This document shows, piece after piece, positions 61,891 to 64,000 of a stretch of 64,000 nucleotides of DNA. Made by a program: the position numbers and the translations under genes. This DNA comes from Tubiluchus corallicola (Eukaryota > Priapulida > Priapulimorpha > Priapulimorphida > Tubiluchidae), in the NCBI GenBank assembly GCA_030141605.1, contig JAQGDQ010000145.1, positions 124,001 through 188,000 of the forward strand. The letters are read 5' to 3'. Every line of letters begins with the position of its first letter. The stretch's first letter is position 1. The notes beneath the pieces are model-generated. The model was not told the DNA's origin. It saw only the letters and a program-made list of their open reading frames with translations, and did not search any database.

Positions 61891-63709
61891 CTACACGCTA
61901 GAATCATTCATGAAACTGTGTGCAACCATGTGCTGAAATGTTTCATTGTCTGCGGGCAACGCATTCTCGCAACTGGAATTATTTCCACCAATGGACAGCG
62001 AAAGTGTGTCTAATCTGCATCCTGGTGAAGAAATTTGATTGTCCTCATTCTCGGTCACATTTTCGCTTTCTTCCTCATCATCAAGTGGGCTACCAAGCTT
62101 GAACACTGGCTGTGCAAATGTGCTCATCTCCCGTTCATTTTCTTCGTTGATAACAGGTGGCGTATTAACACTGAGTGATGGTTTTGACTTCTTGTAATCA
62201 TCCGGAACTAGTATGACCTAAATAATAAACATTTGCAAATGATAATTTTATTTTGAAAGTATACAGTCATTTACGGTAGTAATGTCAGCCATGTAAGTCA
62301 GTGAAATGGGCTTCTGTGGCATTAAAAACTAGTTATATCTATCAAAATTTGCAGTACATTTATGATGCTATAATTACATAAAATATCACTATCTTTTGCA
62401 GAATAAATGCCCACTTTCTTAGTATTAAGAGAAATTTTCTTGTAGTAGACAGAGTATCTATAAAATACACACTGTACATTGTGTCTATACACAGTTTCTG
62501 TGTGATTATGCTAAGAATCTACACTTGTACACACAGTACCTTTGAAATATAAAATATGTTTTAAATTAAATAATTATATCTGATCATTTTTACCTGTGTA
62601 GAATGAGAAGTGATCATAGCAGCAGAACGTATATAAGCATGTTCAGTATTTTTATTGTCAAGCTGCCTGCAGTATTTCAACAGGTAGATAGGAAGACAAT
62701 AGTTGAGCAAAGAAATTCCTAGTAATCCAACATTTACCTGTAAATGCATTCAAAGTGCAGTTACATTCAGAAAGTGAATTAAGTATATCACTTTATTGGA
62801 CATTTATTATTAATTGTTTGTCATTGAGATTTGTCTGCATTTAGTCATCTGTATTAAATTCTTAGTTGATGTGTCTCTTTCTTTTTGAATTTTCTAAATC
62901 CAGGTAAAGTGAAAAGAATGATGCATATGAAGTGCTGGAATTAAAGTGTTGTGCAGATTACCTATATTGTTAAGTTAATATTATGAGATGTTTGTCACTT
63001 TAAGTTGCTTTGTTAGAAAGTAAACTAATTTACTTATTTTAATTTATTTTATATTATTTTAAACTAATAAGAATCAGGGATCTTCTTTAATAATATCTGG
63101 TAATACTAATAAGATCTTTGATAATGTGAATCTTACAGCTACTCTTCCATGCTGAAATTTCAGGTCCAATCAAATCAGTGTGTAAAGCATTGAGTTAGAA
63201 AATTAAACACTCGTCCGTTAATGTGAGAACAAATAACACAAACATCCCTGGCACCTTAAAAAACTCAAATAAACAAACTCTAATTTTCTGAATTAAAATA
63301 GAACAAAAGGTCAATTAACATCTGCTGTATAGCCATTTCATTCTTTAACCTGTATCTGGTATAATCTTGTTTAATAAGTGGCAGTTGGCTGTCATTAATG
63401 GGATAATGAGCATTCATTGATTTCACTTTAATAATCATATACTTGGTTATTGGTCTCACCAAGGTCTTCTCTATATCAGCTTGCAGTTTTATGTGTAAAT
63501 CCTCAACTCACCCAGTGTGGTTCCTGTCTTAAAGGACCTTCAATGAGCACAAACAATGGATATTGTAGTAGAGCAAATATTGCCGTAGCGAATGACTCCA
63601 AACCAACCAGGCTGCCGAAACTTTTGAAGTGATATGCAACAGCATACAGACCTCCCACAGCCGCGTGCACAAACCCTCGGACAATAGTGTGACAAACAAA
63701 CGTAAGAAT
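61891..63709 (-). CDS. SLC43 (LAT3/LAT4-type) amino-acid transporter, last three exons
   Basis: Exons on the - strand are 63709-63512, 62737-62594 and 62217-61891 (TAG). All start and end in phase 0. The first visible exon encodes a membrane segment with [18 protein letters not shown], then [19 protein letters not shown] and [10 protein letters not shown]. The second begins [20 protein letters not shown], the final membrane helix, followed by a basic K-Y-C-R-Q-L stretch. The last exon is a hydrophilic, acidic cytoplasmic tail of about 108 residues, longer than in vertebrate relatives. The GGLYA, GL.S and FALLQ.PLF pattern is that of SLC43A1/A2. These are facilitative, sodium-independent plasma-membrane carriers of large neutral amino acids (major-facilitator fold). 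The N-terminal exons lie beyond the right edge. Confidence 0.9.
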
Positions 63710-63822
63710 CTGAAAAGTAAAAAATGTTTTTTTACAAATTTGATAGAGTTCGCTTGTGTGAAATTAAGGAGTTTGAAAATCCTGTGTTTTCAAAAGTAAC
63801 AAAATAAATATAACCCTAAACT

Positions 63823-63953
63823 TTACAATTCTCCACACGCGAGAAATTAGATCATGAAACAGATTAGGGTAAGAGTTAGGGTTGGGTTAGGGTTAGGATT
63901 AGGGTTAGAGATAGGATTAGAGTTAGTGGATTTAAATTCTGCGGGGAATTGTA
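63823..63953. mobile_element. small inverted-repeat element with telomere-like core, copy 2
   Basis: The ends TACAATTCTCCACACGCG and the inverse TACAATTCCCCGCAG enclose TTAGGG, TTAGGA, TTAGAG and GTTGGG variants. Subterminal sequence (AAATTAGATCATGAAA and the inverse of TTTCATGAACTAATTT) is shared with the copy at 48853-48963. It lies in an SLC43 intron. Confidence 0.85.
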
Positions 63954-64000
63954 AACTCCTTGCATATATTATAATTGAATTTCTAGATATTCAACTGTAG

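Noticed and set aside
63860-63930. True telomere or chromosome end
   Set aside because: The tract is short and degenerate, enclosed by inverted ends shared with another locus, and lies inside an SLC43 intron.

Overview
The window is AT-rich animal nuclear DNA. The genes are split by GT-AG introns, several proteins belong to animal chromatin, splicing and transporter families, there is a eukaryotic tRNA with internal promoter boxes, and CR1/L2-like LINE debris and small inverted-repeat transposons are abundant. A non-vertebrate metazoan, perhaps a marine invertebrate such as a tunicate, fits best, but the phylum cannot be fixed from this sequence alone.

Layout, left to right. (1) At about 0.7-2.45 kb on the + strand lie the last two exons of an unrecognised gene whose product ends in a CaaX-like tetrapeptide. 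(2) From 27.26 down to 6.0 kb on the - strand is a seven-exon gene for an 1839-residue protein with eleven dispersed C2H2 zinc fingers. Its introns hold a 41-bp minisatellite, inverted-repeat elements, a foldback, a CR1-like LINE with another retroposon inside it, and a purine tract. (3) From 27.3 to 36.6 kb there are DNA-transposon remnants, three LINE fragments, a tRNA-Thr(CGT) gene and a pogo-like MITE with another MITE nested in it. (4) From 50.69 down to 36.58 kb on the - strand is a complete 16-coding-exon gene for an 813-residue L3MBTL2-like Polycomb protein (FCS zinc finger plus four MBT repeats). Summed exon lengths and phases close perfectly. (5) About 2.5 kb away, head to head on the + strand, is a WBP4/FBP21-like spliceosomal protein gene (53.16-59.95 kb). 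The end of its first recognisable exon, including the 5' splice site, is tandemly repeated five times. (6) From 63.7 down to 61.89 kb on the - strand are the last three exons of an SLC43 (LAT3/LAT4-type) amino-acid transporter gene, which continues beyond the right edge.

The genes do not form an operon or a single pathway. L3MBTL2 and WBP4 are divergent neighbours that may share a 5' region, which two related inverted-repeat elements have invaded. WBP4 and SLC43 converge tail to tail. The most unusual signals are the in-frame, donor-bearing 45-bp array in WBP4, inverted repeats that flank two L3MBTL2 exons, a family of small inverted-repeat elements with telomere-like cores, a piggyBac-type element that carries an open reading frame and sits inside another transposon, and two adjacent elements with similar bodies but different tips. 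Gene models were built by hand from splice-site and phase agreement. No transcript evidence was available.
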